From: Chitinophaga pinensis
GTDB lineage: Bacteria > Bacteroidota > Bacteroidia > UBA4408
NCBI GenBank assembly: GCA_945861665.1
Contig: CAMAVS010000001.1
Location: 62,001-126,000, forward strand
Direction of reading: 5' to 3'
DNA: 64,000 nucleotides
In this document: piece by piece, positions 26,347-36,364 of the stretch
Layout of the letters: every line of letters begins with the position of its first letter
How positions within the stretch are numbered: the stretch's first letter is position 1
Notes under the pieces: model-generated
Told to the model about the DNA's origin: nothing
Seen by the model: the letters and a program-made list of their open reading frames with translations, nothing else
Database searches by the model: none
Made by a program: the position numbers and the translations under genes

Positions 26347-27229
26347 TTAATTTTTAATTAACTTTACCATAAACACATTTTCTGCATCTCTTACTTCAAG
26401 AATATAAATTCCATTTGCCTGGTTTTGTAAGCTTATTATTTGCTTTCCCAATTCCAATGTTTGATACAAAATTACTTCCCCGAGGATATTCATAATAGAA
26501 ATCTCTGCCTTACTTTGGAGTACAATGGTAAATAAGCCAACAGAAGGATTGGGATAAACACGTATACTCCCTTCGCTTTTGTTTTCACTTATCCCAACTC
26601 CCGATTGGCTCATTTTGTGAATAAAAATATCACTAAAACCAGCCGCATAAAGATAGTACGCCCCAGCATCAGGATTAAAATCAGTAGTACCCCAAAAATA
26701 TCCTGTTGTATATACATTACCAAAGCCATCCACGGTTAAGGAAGTAGACCAATCATCACCACCACCATCTAAACCTCCACCAATTTGCTTTGCCCAAACA
26801 AAATTGCCCAAAGAATCAAGTTTAGATATATAAGAATCATATTCCGGTGCTCCAGCATTTGTAAAGTTATAGTTTCCTACTCCAGGGTCAAAATCTACTG
26901 TTTGTGAATTAAACCTACCTGTTGTATATACATTTTCTATTGTATCCAAAGCAATAAAGATACCAATATCATCCGTACCACCCATTACCCCAACCATTGC
27001 TTTCGCCCAAACAAAATTTCCGGCAACATTTAGTTTCAGTATAAAAATATCTACAATTCCAAAAAGGTTGTATGTTCCCATTCCGGGATCAAAATACTGA
27101 ATAAGCCTCATCGTAACCTGAATTTCCAATTTGCTTAACCCAGTCAAAGTTGACCTGTTGTGCAAAAAGGTTTGATATGCCCATTGCAAGCGTCAAAAAA
27201 CCCAAAACCAATATGTATTTAGTTTTCAA
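26347..27229 (-). pseudogene. broken beta-propeller-repeat protein with type A sorting domain
   Basis: The C-terminal 280 residues are one open frame: SBBP-like propeller repeats (ILKLNVAGNFVWAKAM; WAKQIGGGLDGGGDDW...GNVYTTGYFWGTTDFNPDAGAY) and a type A sorting domain (IRVYPNPSVGLF; QANGIYILEV). The matching N-terminus sits upstream in a different frame: from a TTG at 27229 it reads KTKYILVLGFLTLAMGIS...LFAQ, then VNFDWVKQIGNSGYDEAYSV, and stops at a TGA near 27090. The two parts join at a position where about 20 repeat residues are missing, so an internal deletion with frame change has cut the signal peptide from the rest. Without it the product should not be exported. Confidence 0.75.
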
Positions 27230-27284
27230 ATTTTATTAAACTATTAGTTTATATAAAACACATAAATATATGACATACAATATA

Positions 27285-30068
27285 TTAATTAATAATCAAC
27301 TGTTTCGATTTCTTTCTTCCTTCAGCAATAAATGTTACATAATAAACTCCTGACGCAAGATTCTCTTTTGAGAAAGTAAAGCTGTGTTTTCCTTCATTGA
27401 GGGTTTCGTTTTCAAGTACTTTAATCATCCTTCCCAATTCATCGCTTACAATTAATTGTATCTGCTGCTTGTCGCTTAAAGATATTTGAATGTTTGTATT
27501 CTCCACAAAAGGGTTAGGGTACACCATAATATTCAAATCGTTGCTTAACAGGGATTGTTTCGGAACACCCACCTGATCAACATTGGTAATATTGCTTGAA
27601 AATATACCTTGTGCGTGTGTAGCCACCACCAATAAACCATCCGATTCTCTCCAATCCAGCATTGTACATACCTGATTACCAATTTCGTTGGCTGCTTGCT
27701 GCACCCAAACAGTATTGGTTCCGTTTAAAAAGGTGGTAGCGTATAATCCGGTACTTGTCGCCACAAAATAAGCCGTTGCATTTCCAATATGCGCAAAAGT
27801 AGCCCACCTCACTGATGGTCCTGTTCCGTTTGCCGGCTCTAAATTACCACCAATAGGAGTCCAATTTGTACCTCCGTTGGCTGTATACCAAATGCTCTGC
27901 ACGCCATAATTAGAATAAGTAACCATTACCTTGTTCGCATCGTGCGGGTCAACCGCTATACAGCTTACTGTTCCATTGGGCATCGTATTGCTTGAAACAA
28001 CCACCGGTGTTCCATTCGGATTAGCATTGGCGTTCAATACCTTATATACCTTTTTTGCATTGGTTCCATAGTATAAAATATTGGCAGGAGTTTTTGAGAT
28101 GCCCAAGGCTGTAATTCTATTGGTAGAAACGGTTAAAGAATCGGTATAAGGATACCAATTGGTACTGATGGAGTCGAAGTTGCCTGCATAGGGTATGGTA
28201 CTCAAATCGTTGTTGCGCCATATTCTTTTACCGCCAGCCATATACATCATGTTGTTATTGTTGGGATCGAGTAAAAAAGGATTGATAAACTGGTAACTTT
28301 TTGCTCCAATAGGATCGATGCGGGTAAACTGAGTTACTCCCCCATTTGCATCCAAGGTGGCTTTCATCATTTTACCATTTTGTATAGAGAAGTAATAGGC
28401 CGACTGCCCATCTGCTATGGCACAATACGAACCATCACCTCCACGAGGAGTTACCCAAGGGTCGGTAGGGTTTGCTGAATTGGTATACCAACTTCCATTG
28501 TCCTGAGCACCACCAATTACAATATTGTTGTTGGGTGTGGCGTGATCAACCGCAACGGTATAGAACATTGATGTTAAATAACCATTGTTTTTTGAGGCCC
28601 ACACAACTGTTGCTGCCATATTATCGGATGTTTTAAACACTCCACCATCGTTACTAGAATACATCACATCGGGATTGGAAGGACTAAAACAAATACCGTG
28701 CTGGTCGGGATGGTGATTCGCATACATATTCACAATGGGCAATGCTGCGTGCTCTTCATATCCGCCAATAAAAGTGGTATTGTTTAAGGAAGTAAAAGCA
28801 TCGGTAGAACGATATACGTTTGTTCCCCCAATAAACACAACCGTTGTATCGTTTGGTTTCACTTTCACAACCAAATCATATGATCCTTGACAGTTAAACT
28901 TGTCGAACCAACCTCCACTGGTTGGAAGATTTACCGAACGATCTTCCCATAATCCGCCTGAAGCGCTGTCGCCATCTCCTGAAAGGTATTTGTACTTCCA
29001 CAAGCTGTTTCCTTCTATATCGCCTTGATAATTGGTATCTAACTGACCAAAACCCGGGGTATTGCCTAAAATATAAATCTGCGTTTCATCGCTTGGTGCA
29101 TAGGTAATTACCAATCGATTATAAGAGGCAGGAAAGTTAGGAGGAGTAATGTTGGTAAAATTTACTCCATCATCCGAACGATATATGCCTTTGTACTGAC
29201 TATCGCTGCTTAGCGTTGCATAAACTAGTCCACTTGGTGTTACCTCTACATCTGTAAAATAGGAATAGGTATTTAAATTACCCCCTATAACAGCAGTCCA
29301 AGTTGTACCTCCATTAATACTGCGAAAAATGCCACCAATAGTTGCAGCATACACAACATCGTTTACAGCATCGCTGCTGTCGGTTTTAACAGCCCACACT
29401 ATATCAAACAAGTTTTCGAACTGCTGAGGTGTGTTGGTTGCCGTTGAAGGAAGCGAGTTCCAAGTCAGTCCGCCATCAGTTGATTTATAAATACCGTTTC
29501 CTAAATAATAAGCTCCTGCTCCACTTGCCGAAGCTCCGTAAGCTTCACCTGTTCCATAATACCACACATTCGTTTTATTACTTCGTAAATCTTGTGCAAT
29601 GCAGGTTGGTCCGTGATACATTCCCAAAGGAGTTGTATTCGCCCAAGTTGTACCCGCATCAATACTGCGCCATACCCCACCACTGGTTGAACCTGCCAGT
29701 AAAATATTCTCGTTTGTTGCATCCAAGGCAAAAGCACGTGTTCGTCCACCTAAGTTCCATGGACCTCTATTTACCCAGGTTAAAGCGTTTGCTTTTTGAA
29801 AACCAAGACCTTCTGTAGAAGGCAATGTTGCAGCATAGGCAAGTTCCTTCTCACGAACATTATCCGGAATTGTTCCCGTTGCCGGGTCTGCCAATCGTTC
29901 AAACTCCCATTGTATTCTTCCTTTTGCTTCGTCCGGTGATCCATTTGCAAAACCTTCCCCTTGTTCGGTTTTACCTGAAATGGAATTGGTTTGAGTATTT
30001 ATTGAGATATAGCTTATTACTGCCAATGCAGCAATGGATGATAAGATTGCAGGGGAATGTATTTTCAT
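27285..30068 (-). CDS. large secreted BNR/sortilin-like propeller protein with type A sorting domain
   Basis: About 927 residues from the ATG at 30068, which begins the signal sequence MKIHSPAILSSIAALAVISY; a TTG seven codons upstream is also possible. Repeated BNR/sialidase-type Asp-box motifs (SIDAGTTWANTTP, STDGGLTWNSLP, SINGGTTWTAV, TANGGTNWTPI) mark a multi-bladed beta-propeller like the VPS10/sortilin or exo-sialidase fold. No catalytic residues can be assigned. The C-terminus is a type A sorting domain (IMVYPNPFVENTNIQI; LASGVYYVTF). Export by the type IX system to the surface or medium is inferred. Confidence 0.9.
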   Translation of the reverse strand: MKIHSPAILSSIAALAVISYISINTQTNSISGKTEQGEGFANGSPDEAKGRIQWEFERLADPATGTIPDNVREKELAYAATLPSTEGLGFQKANALTWVNRGPWNLGGRTRAFALDATNENILLAGSTSGGVWRSIDAGTTWANTTPLGMYHGPTCIAQDLRSNKTNVWYYGTGEAYGASASGAGAYYLGNGIYKSTDGGLTWNSLPSTATNTPQQFENLFDIVWAVKTDSSDAVNDVVYAATIGGIFRSINGGTTWTAVIGGNLNTYSYFTDVEVTPSGLVYATLSSDSQYKGIYRSDDGVNFTNITPPNFPASYNRLVITYAPSDETQIYILGNTPGFGQLDTNYQGDIEGNSLWKYKYLSGDGDSASGGLWEDRSVNLPTSGGWFDKFNCQGSYDLVVKVKPNDTTVVFIGGTNVYRSTDAFTSLNNTTFIGGYEEHAALPIVNMYANHHPDQHGICFSPSNPDVMYSSNDGGVFKTSDNMAATVVWASKNNGYLTSMFYTVAVDHATPNNNIVIGGAQDNGSWYTNSANPTDPWVTPRGGDGSYCAIADGQSAYYFSIQNGKMMKATLDANGGVTQFTRIDPIGAKSYQFINPFLLDPNNNNMMYMAGGKRIWRNNDLSTIPYAGNFDSISTNWYPYTDSLTVSTNRITALGISKTPANILYYGTNAKKVYKVLNANANPNGTPVVVSSNTMPNGTVSCIAVDPHDANKVMVTYSNYGVQSIWYTANGGTNWTPIGGNLEPANGTGPSVRWATFAHIGNATAYFVATSTGLYATTFLNGTNTVWVQQAANEIGNQVCTMLDWRESDGLLVVATHAQGIFSSNITNVDQVGVPKQSLLSNDLNIMVYPNPFVENTNIQISLSDKQQIQLIVSDELGRMIKVLENETLNEGKHSFTFSKENLASGVYYVTFIAEGRKKSKQLIIN

Positions 30069-30107
30069 AGAATGATTATTGGTATTCAAATATAGGAAAT
30101 TAAAGTA

Positions 30108-30464
30108 TTATCCCTTCGTATAAATCCAAGCCCACCAAATTAGGGCTATTTGAAGAGGTAGACGCACAATGGCAACCCACAAGTTAGGGTCGTTTGCTTT
30201 TGAAAAGTTCACTGCCATTTGTATGTTGGCAGGAAAAATAGCAAGCAATAAAGCAATCAGTAACCAAGCACCCAGTGGACGGGTACTTTCTGGAATCAAC
30301 ATCAAGGCAAAAAGTGTTTCACACACACCACTTACTTGCACCAATAACAATGGGTTTGGTAAATAAGGCGGCATTATTTTTAAATATACATTGGGCTTTA
30401 TAAAATGATACACGCCTGCTATGGCATAAAAGATTATCATTAAGTAAAGGAAAAACACCTTCAT
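30108..30464 (-). CDS. DoxX-family membrane protein
   Basis: 118 residues with four predicted membrane helices. The DoxX-like pattern is visible: AGVYHFIKPNVYLKIMPPYLP, then VSGVCETLFALMLI and a last helix ending in WWAWIYTKG. Many DoxX-like proteins have no known activity. It lies 60 bp downstream of pruA on the same strand. That gap contains short AT-rich repeated sequence (AGCTAATTTGAAAAT at 30491-30505, repeated inverted at 41912-41926). Confidence 0.85.
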   Translation of the reverse strand: MKVFFLYLMIIFYAIAGVYHFIKPNVYLKIMPPYLPNPLLLVQVSGVCETLFALMLIPESTRPLGAWLLIALLLAIFPANIQMAVNFSKANDPNLWVAIVRLPLQIALIWWAWIYTKG

Positions 30465-30524
30465 AAAACTAATTTGAAAATTTGGTAATTAGCTAATTTG
30501 AAAATTAAAAAACAACCAAGTACT

Positions 30525-32159
30525 CTATTTTTCCGGCTCCAAGAAAGGGTATTTGTAATCGGTGGGCGGTACAAATACTTCTTTGATGGTACGAGGTGAC
30601 ACCCAACGCAACAAGTTTATCATTGAGCCTGCTTTATCATTTGTTCCGGAACCTCTAGCTCCTCCAAATGGTTGCTGACCAACAACGGCACCTGTACATT
30701 TATCGTTGATGTAAAAATTACCCGCAGATTGCTGTAATGCTTTTGTTGCCATTTCAATGGCATACCTGTCTTGTGCTATGATTGCACCCGTTAAAGCATA
30801 TATGGAGGTTGAATCAATCACTTTTAAGGTTTCTTCAAACTTCTTCTCATCGTACACATAAATCGTCAATACCGGTCCGAATAACTCTTCGCACATTGTT
30901 GTGTATTTTGGATCTTCCGCCACAATAACCGTTGGCTCTATAAAGTAGCCTTTCGATTTATCGTAATTCCCTCCTGCAATTATTTCAACACCTTTGTCTT
31001 TCTTAGCATTGTCAATGTATTTTGCCAATTTGTCAAATGACTTTTCATCGATAACAGCATTGAAGAAACAGCTAAAATCTTCTGTTGGTCCCATTTTAAT
31101 GCTCTTGATATCTTTTACCAATCGCTCTTTTACTTGTGGCCAAAGGTTTGAAGGAATATAAGCGCGTGAACAGGCCGAACATTTTTGTCCTTGGTACTCG
31201 AAAGATGCACGCGTAATGGCTGTAGCTAATACTTCCACATCGGCACTTGAATGACCTAAAATAAAGTCCTTCCCACCTGTTTCGCCCACAATACGTGGAT
31301 ACGATTTGTATAAATGAATGTTGTTACCAATGGTTTTCCATATACTTTGGAATACTTCGGTAGATCCTGTAAAATGGATGCCACCAAAATCGCGGTGTGA
31401 GAAAATTACGTCTGCCGCATCTTTCCCTGTTGGGTAAATAAGATTGATAACGCCATCGGGCAATCCTGCTTTTTTAAGTATTTGCAGAATGAAATAAGCA
31501 GAATATATTTGTGTATTGGATGGCTTCCACACTACCGTATTTCCCATCATAGCAGCCGAAGTCGGTAAATTACCCGCAATGGCTGTAAAGTTAAAGGGTG
31601 TAAGCGCAAACACAAATCCTTCTAAAGGGCGTTGCTCCAAACGGTTCCAAACTCCTTGTGAAGAAACAGGCTGTTGCTTGTATATTTCGCCCATATACTG
31701 AACATTGAAACGTAAAAAGTCGATTAGTTCGCAAGCAGCATCAATCTCTGCCTGAAACACACTTTTCGATTGCCCCAACATAGTGGCTGCATTCAAGGTC
31801 ATTCTATAAGGACCCGCCAACAAATCGGCTGCTTTTAAAAAGATGGCTGCACGGTGTTCCCAACCTAAGTTAGCCCAATCCTCTTTGGCTGCCATAGCAG
31901 CATCAATGGCTTGTGTAATGTGCGATTTATCGGCTTTATGGTAATTACCTAACAGGTGTTTATGATCGTGAGGAGGATTCAGTGGCAATGTGTTTCCGCT
32001 TCTTACTTCCTTACCACCAATATACATTGGTATATCAATTACTTCACTGCGAAGCCTTGCAAGGGTTTCTTTCAGTTCTTTTCTTTCGGCACTTCCGGGA
32101 GCATAGCTCTTAATAGGGTCGTTGATGGCTGGTGGTATATTATAAAATCCTTTAGGCAT
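30525..32159 (-). CDS. pruA: L-glutamate gamma-semialdehyde (1-pyrroline-5-carboxylate) dehydrogenase
   Basis: 544-residue aldehyde dehydrogenase, the second step of proline breakdown (glutamate semialdehyde to glutamate with NAD+). The catalytic Cys lies in YQGQKCSACSRAYIP and the general-base Glu in IVGETGGKDFIL. FTPFNFTAIAGNLPTSAAMMGN and WKPSNTQ form the NAD site. The C-terminal FGGARGSGTNDKAGS matches stand-alone PruA of this group rather than bifunctional PutA. No proline dehydrogenase gene is adjacent. Confidence 0.96.
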   Translation of the reverse strand: MPKGFYNIPPAINDPIKSYAPGSAERKELKETLARLRSEVIDIPMYIGGKEVRSGNTLPLNPPHDHKHLLGNYHKADKSHITQAIDAAMAAKEDWANLGWEHRAAIFLKAADLLAGPYRMTLNAATMLGQSKSVFQAEIDAACELIDFLRFNVQYMGEIYKQQPVSSQGVWNRLEQRPLEGFVFALTPFNFTAIAGNLPTSAAMMGNTVVWKPSNTQIYSAYFILQILKKAGLPDGVINLIYPTGKDAADVIFSHRDFGGIHFTGSTEVFQSIWKTIGNNIHLYKSYPRIVGETGGKDFILGHSSADVEVLATAITRASFEYQGQKCSACSRAYIPSNLWPQVKERLVKDIKSIKMGPTEDFSCFFNAVIDEKSFDKLAKYIDNAKKDKGVEIIAGGNYDKSKGYFIEPTVIVAEDPKYTTMCEELFGPVLTIYVYDEKKFEETLKVIDSTSIYALTGAIIAQDRYAIEMATKALQQSAGNFYINDKCTGAVVGQQPFGGARGSGTNDKAGSMINLLRWVSPRTIKEVFVPPTDYKYPFLEPEK

Positions 32160-32257
32160 AAGATTAGATTTGTGTTGGGAAACAAAATTAACTTTTTTTA
32201 CTGAAAAAAAGAGTTGGAAACATTATTACTCTATTTTTGCAGCATCAAAACCTTAGG

Positions 32258-32809
32258 ATGAACAACGATAGAATATTTTACGAAGAGAAAGATAGATTTT
32301 TAACCATTATGGTAACCTCTACCATCACTAAAACAAAAATGAATTTACTTTTTTTATGGTTGATGCTTTGGACGCTGTGCGGCATCGTTGTTTTTTCTCA
32401 ATTTTTTGCTGCACATAGCAAGGAAATGAAATTGATGATGGTTGTTTGGTTTGCCTTTTGGAGCTATTTCGAATACAAAATAGGCTATGCTTACCTGTGG
32501 CGAAAAACAGGAAGAGAAATTATTCGCATCATCGATGGCAAATTGTTTTTAAAGCGCGATATCAGCGGAAGTGGAAAAGAGGAAAGTTATTTAGTAGGAA
32601 ATATAAGCAAACTTAAAACCATAGATTTTAACAGCAAACAGTTTACACAAACAATGAATAATTCCTTTTGGGTAATTGGTGGTGAGACTGTATTTTTTGA
32701 ATATATGGGAAAAACAATAGGCTGCGGACTTCAATTGAGCGAGCCTGAAGCCATTGTATTATTCAAAAAACTGAAACAGGGAATAAAAGACTCCTTGAAA
32801 CAATCTTAA
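32258..32809 (+). CDS. conserved-type hypothetical membrane protein
   Basis: 183 residues from the ATG at 32258; an upstream TTG (32237) overlaps a -7 box (TATTTTTG, 32232-32239), which favours the ATG. Two hydrophobic segments lie at about 32-55 and 62-80, followed by a soluble beta-rich part (REIIRIIDGKLFLKRDISG...). I do not recognise the family, though the layout resembles small PH-like membrane-anchored proteins. Its stop overlaps that of the convergent methyltransferase in TTAA. Confidence 0.75.
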   Translation: MNNDRIFYEEKDRFLTIMVTSTITKTKMNLLFLWLMLWTLCGIVVFSQFFAAHSKEMKLMMVVWFAFWSYFEYKIGYAYLWRKTGREIIRIIDGKLFLKRDISGSGKEESYLVGNISKLKTIDFNSKQFTQTMNNSFWVIGGETVFFEYMGKTIGCGLQLSEPEAIVLFKKLKQGIKDSLKQS

Positions 32810-33597
32810 ACCTTAGATATAATGTAGTAATTGGTGGTGGTTACAAAGTCCCTAAACCAAGGAATAGCAGCTATTAGCTTAAATTGCTCACGCGGTTTTA
32901 AATTGAACTTGTATTTATAGATTGGGTTTATCAAATAAAACTGGCGTTTATCTATTTTAAAATTACATTCCTTTACCAATTTCTCAAAACGATCGATTGA
33001 AATTTGTGTGTCAACAATGCTCATTAAGTCGGGCAAGGTTTCTTTTTCGCCAAAGAGCTTTAATAAACCCAAGTAAAGTGGTCTTGGTAACATATGGTAA
33101 AAAGGCATTTTACCCAACTTACTTTTACACATTTGTTGGTGACCGCCAAAAGGCATTCGCCAAGCCGGAAAAGCCATAAATATTACACCATCGTCCTTTA
33201 TAAACTCACGCAAGGCAAACATTACCTTCTTTTGATCGTAAATATGCTCTAAGGTGTCTTTTAATATGATAACATCAAACTTACCGATGAGTGTTTTTTT
33301 GAACTCCTCATCGTAAATATCTTTGGTAATAAACTCCAACTTGCCATCGGCCAACTCCTGTTTTAACAACTCCTTTCCGTTGTTTATTTTAAACTCCGAT
33401 AAGTCGATACCCAAACAAGTACAACCTTTATCAATAAATGCTTTCAATACCCCACCCTCTCCACAACCAACCTCAAGTACCTTAGTGGAAGCATTAATAG
33501 GCTTAACACTATCAATAAAAGGCAGAATGTAGTTTTTTGAATTTTCGAACTGCTGTTGTAATTTAAGCAGCGGATTATTATGATAATATAGTGCCAT
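32806..33597 (-). CDS. class I SAM-dependent methyltransferase
   Basis: 263 residues. Motif I is VLEVGCGEGGVLKAF (about 40-54), followed by the acidic ribose-binding end of beta-2 (CLGIDLSEFKI), FDVIILKDTLEHI and a C-terminal extension with an aromatic/basic surface. The substrate is unknown; UbiG/COQ3-like small-molecule methyltransferases share this layout. It lies downstream of sucC on the same strand but beyond a terminator, so it is probably expressed separately. Confidence 0.88.
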   Translation of the reverse strand: MALYYHNNPLLKLQQQFENSKNYILPFIDSVKPINASTKVLEVGCGEGGVLKAFIDKGCTCLGIDLSEFKINNGKELLKQELADGKLEFITKDIYDEEFKKTLIGKFDVIILKDTLEHIYDQKKVMFALREFIKDDGVIFMAFPAWRMPFGGHQQMCKSKLGKMPFYHMLPRPLYLGLLKLFGEKETLPDLMSIVDTQISIDRFEKLVKECNFKIDKRQFYLINPIYKYKFNLKPREQFKLIAAIPWFRDFVTTTNYYIISKV

Positions 33598-33617
33598 AGG
33601 GGCTGTAAAATTAATAT

Positions 33618-33649
33618 AAAAAACGAAAGGAACCCATAGAGGATTCCTT
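33618..33649 (-). terminator. terminator downstream of sucC
   Basis: On the reverse strand AAGGAATCC (33641-33649) pairs with GGGTTCCTT (33627-33635) with one G-U pair and a 5-nt loop, followed by TCGTTTTTT. It lies 22 bp after the sucC stop. Confidence 0.7.
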
Positions 33650-33670
33650 AAGCTTTGAAATCAAATAATA

Positions 33671-34882
33671 TTATGCTAATACTTTTTGTACTAAGTCAGC
33701 AGCTTCCTGTAATTGAATGGCCGAAAACACTTTAAGACCTGACTCATCGATAATTTTTTTCGCTTCAACCGCATTGGTTCCTTGTAAACGAACTATAATT
33801 GGAACATTTATGCTGCCCATATTTTTGTAGGCATCTACAATTCCTTGTGCTACACGGTCGCAACGAACAATACCACCAAATATATTTACCAAAATAGCTT
33901 TTACATTAGGGTCCTTTAAAATGATTCTGAAGGCTTGTTCAACGCGCTCTGCATTAGCTGTTCCACCTACATCCAAAAAGTTAGCGGGGTCGCCACCGGC
34001 TAATTTAATGATATCCATTGTTGCCATTGCCAATCCTGCACCGTTTACCATACAACCCACATTTCCATCCAATTTCACATAGTTCAAACTATATTCTCCT
34101 GCTTCCACTTCCGTTGGGTCTTCTTCGGTAACATCTCTCAATGCTGCATAATCAGCGTGACGGAACAAAGCGTTTTCATCTAAACTTACTTTTGCATCTA
34201 CTGCAATAATTTTATTGTCGGATGTTTTTAAAACTGGATTAATTTCAAACATAGCCGAATCGGTTGAATCGTATGCTTTGTAAAGGGATGCAACAAACTT
34301 TGTCATTTGTTTAAACGCTTCACCGTCTAAGCCTAAGTTGAAAGCAATTTTGCGTGTTTGAAAACCTTGCAAACCTACTTTCGGATCAATCTCTTCTTTA
34401 AAAATTAAATGGGGTGTGTTGTGCGCAACATCTTCAATGTTCATACCGCCTTCGGTTGAATACATAATGATATTTTTTCCCGTTTGACGGTTTAACAATA
34501 CGCTCATATAAAATTCGGAGGTTTTACTTTCACCGGGATAGTATACATCTTGAGCAATTAACACCTTGCTAACTTTTTTTCCTGCAGCACCAGTTTGAAT
34601 GGTAACCAAGGTTCCACCCAATATATTTTTCGATTTCTCTTTTACTTCATCTAAATTTTTAGCCAACACTACTCCACTGCTATCGGTTTCTTTTACTCTT
34701 CCTTTTCCTCTTCCACCAGCGTGTATTTGCGCTTTCACAACCCACCAACCGGTACCTGTTTGCTTTTGCAATTCTTTGGCTGCTTCAACAGCTTGCTCAG
34801 GAGTATCGGCTACAATACCTTCCTGTATAGCTACTCCAAAACTCTTCAGTATAGCTTTCCCTTGATATTCGTGTATATTCAT
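33671..34882 (-). CDS. sucC: succinyl-CoA synthetase (ADP-forming) beta subunit
   Basis: 403 residues, close to the usual length for SucC in this phylum. The N-terminal ATP-grasp domain shows MNIHEYQGKAILKSFGV and HAGGRGKGRVK (nucleotide binding). The C-terminal ligase CoA domain shows FLDVGGTANAERVEQAF and VNIFGGIVRCDRVAQGIV (phosphohistidine/CoA site). It works with SucD to convert succinyl-CoA to succinate with ADP/GDP phosphorylation in the TCA cycle. sucD is not adjacent, as often in Bacteroidota. A TACTTTTG -7 box lies at 34909-34916. Confidence 0.96.
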   Translation of the reverse strand: MNIHEYQGKAILKSFGVAIQEGIVADTPEQAVEAAKELQKQTGTGWWVVKAQIHAGGRGKGRVKETDSSGVVLAKNLDEVKEKSKNILGGTLVTIQTGAAGKKVSKVLIAQDVYYPGESKTSEFYMSVLLNRQTGKNIIMYSTEGGMNIEDVAHNTPHLIFKEEIDPKVGLQGFQTRKIAFNLGLDGEAFKQMTKFVASLYKAYDSTDSAMFEINPVLKTSDNKIIAVDAKVSLDENALFRHADYAALRDVTEEDPTEVEAGEYSLNYVKLDGNVGCMVNGAGLAMATMDIIKLAGGDPANFLDVGGTANAERVEQAFRIILKDPNVKAILVNIFGGIVRCDRVAQGIVDAYKNMGSINVPIIVRLQGTNAVEAKKIIDESGLKVFSAIQLQEAADLVQKVLA

Positions 34883-35037
34883 TGTTTATGGTTATTTTTA
34901 ATGGTTTCCAAAAGTATAGTTTTTTTTTAATAATTATCCTACTTTCCTAAATTTCAAACTATTGTTTGTTTTTCTCTTTTATTATTCTAGCTTTACTATT
35001 CAAATAAAAAATTTCTATGAAAACAATCACACAAGCA

Positions 35038-35056
35038 TAAAAGCATTTTGCTTTTA
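35038..35056. other. hairpin in the sucC-aminotransferase intergenic region
   Basis: TAAAAGCA (35038-35045) pairs with TGCTTTTA (35049-35056) around a 3-nt loop in the 276-bp divergent gap. It has no U-run and its role is unclear. The gap also holds a TAGATTTG -7 box (35130-35137) for the aminotransferase. Confidence 0.35.
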
Positions 35057-35158
35057 CTTAGTTTATGCACTTTTATGTGTATAACATTACAAAGTAAAGT
35101 CTCTTATTTTTAAGCATAAAGTATTTTAGTAGATTTGTACTAACATCAATATGGGTAT

Positions 35159-36352
35159 ATGACAAAATTATCGTCTAGAATAAACAAATTGTCCGAGTCG
35201 CAAACCTTGGCAATGGCTAAAAAGAGCAGGGAATTGCAGGCACAAGGAAAAGACATTATCAGTTTAAGCATTGGTGAGCCCGATTTTGATACTCCTCAAT
35301 TTATTAAGGATGCGGCCTATAAAGCCATCAAAGAGAACTTTACACATTATACGCCTGTACCGGGATTTTTAGACTTAAGAGAAGCAATTGCCACGAAATT
35401 TAAACGCGACAATGATTTAATTTACACTCCACAACAGATTGTTGTTTCAACTGGAGCCAAGCAAGCAATTGCCAATGTGATATTGAGTTTAGTAGACCCC
35501 AACGAAGAGGTTATTGTACCAGTTCCTTATTGGGTGAGCTATATTGAGCTTATTAAAATGGCAGACGGTATACCTGTTTTTATTCCAACCGGAATTGAAA
35601 GCAATTTTAAAATTACTCCCGAGCAATTAAAGGCGGCCATTACACCAAAAACAAAAATGATTATTTTCAGTACTCCTTGTAATCCAAGTGGATCGGTGTA
35701 CAATAAAGCAGAATTAAAAGCTTTGGCTGAAGTGATTTCGCAATATCCTGATTTATATATAGTATCGGACGAAATATACGAACACATTAACTTTGCCGGA
35801 AAGCACGAAAGCATTGCACAGTTTGATTTCATTTACGACCGTGTAATTACTGTTAACGGTGTTTCAAAAAGTTTTGCAATGACCGGTTGGAGAATAGGAT
35901 ATATTGGAGCACCCGTTTGGATAGCCCAAGCTTGTGAAAAAATGCAAGGACAATTTACCTCCGGAACTAGCTCTGTATCACAAAAAGCTGCCACTGCGGC
36001 ACTGTTAGCTGATGTAAGCGAAACCTTTGAAATGCGCGATGCATTTAGACGCAGACGTGATTTGGTATTAAAATTATTGGGAGAAATTCCCGGATTAAAA
36101 TTGAATGTGCCCGATGGTGCGTTTTATGTATTCCCTGATTGTTCCTTTTACTTTGGAAAAAAATTCGGAAACCACCTGATAAAAGATTCCCACGATTTAA
36201 GTATGTATTTACTTGACGAAGCGGGAGTAGCAATTGTTTCGGGTGATGCTTTCGGTGATAATAATTGTTTTCGTTTTTCCTATGCTGCGGCAGACGAACG
36301 ATTGGTGGAAGCAATAAGAAGGATGAAATTAGCGTTAGAGAAATTGAATTAA
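35159..36352 (+). CDS. aspartate aminotransferase-like PLP enzyme
   Basis: 397-residue class I aminotransferase. Visible hallmarks are ISLSIGEPDFDTPQFI, the YTPVPGFLDLREAIA region, STGAKQAIANVI (cofactor loop), STPCNPSGSVYN, VSDEIYEHINF and the PLP lysine in VNGVSKSFAMTGWRIGYIG (about 237). The substrate-carboxylate Arg is in CFRFSYA. It fits the prephenate/aspartate aminotransferase (Ib) group better than the paralogue at 4989-6188. It heads a same-strand run with a heptose kinase, ubiE and porT. Confidence 0.94.
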   Translation: MTKLSSRINKLSESQTLAMAKKSRELQAQGKDIISLSIGEPDFDTPQFIKDAAYKAIKENFTHYTPVPGFLDLREAIATKFKRDNDLIYTPQQIVVSTGAKQAIANVILSLVDPNEEVIVPVPYWVSYIELIKMADGIPVFIPTGIESNFKITPEQLKAAITPKTKMIIFSTPCNPSGSVYNKAELKALAEVISQYPDLYIVSDEIYEHINFAGKHESIAQFDFIYDRVITVNGVSKSFAMTGWRIGYIGAPVWIAQACEKMQGQFTSGTSSVSQKAATAALLADVSETFEMRDAFRRRRDLVLKLLGEIPGLKLNVPDGAFYVFPDCSFYFGKKFGNHLIKDSHDLSMYLLDEAGVAIVSGDAFGDNNCFRFSYAAADERLVEAIRRMKLALEKLN

Positions 36353-36364
36353 CCTTGAATTGTT

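Noticed and set aside
29429-29818. 129-codon plus-strand frame opposite the BNR-repeat protein
   Set aside because: No start context, a biased His/Leu composition and full overlap with a clear coding gene on the other strand.
35038-35056. Riboswitch or attenuator upstream of the aspartate aminotransferase
   Set aside because: There is only one 8-bp AT-rich stem, with no conserved aptamer features and no U-run; it lies upstream of the likely -7 box and would not be transcribed with the gene.
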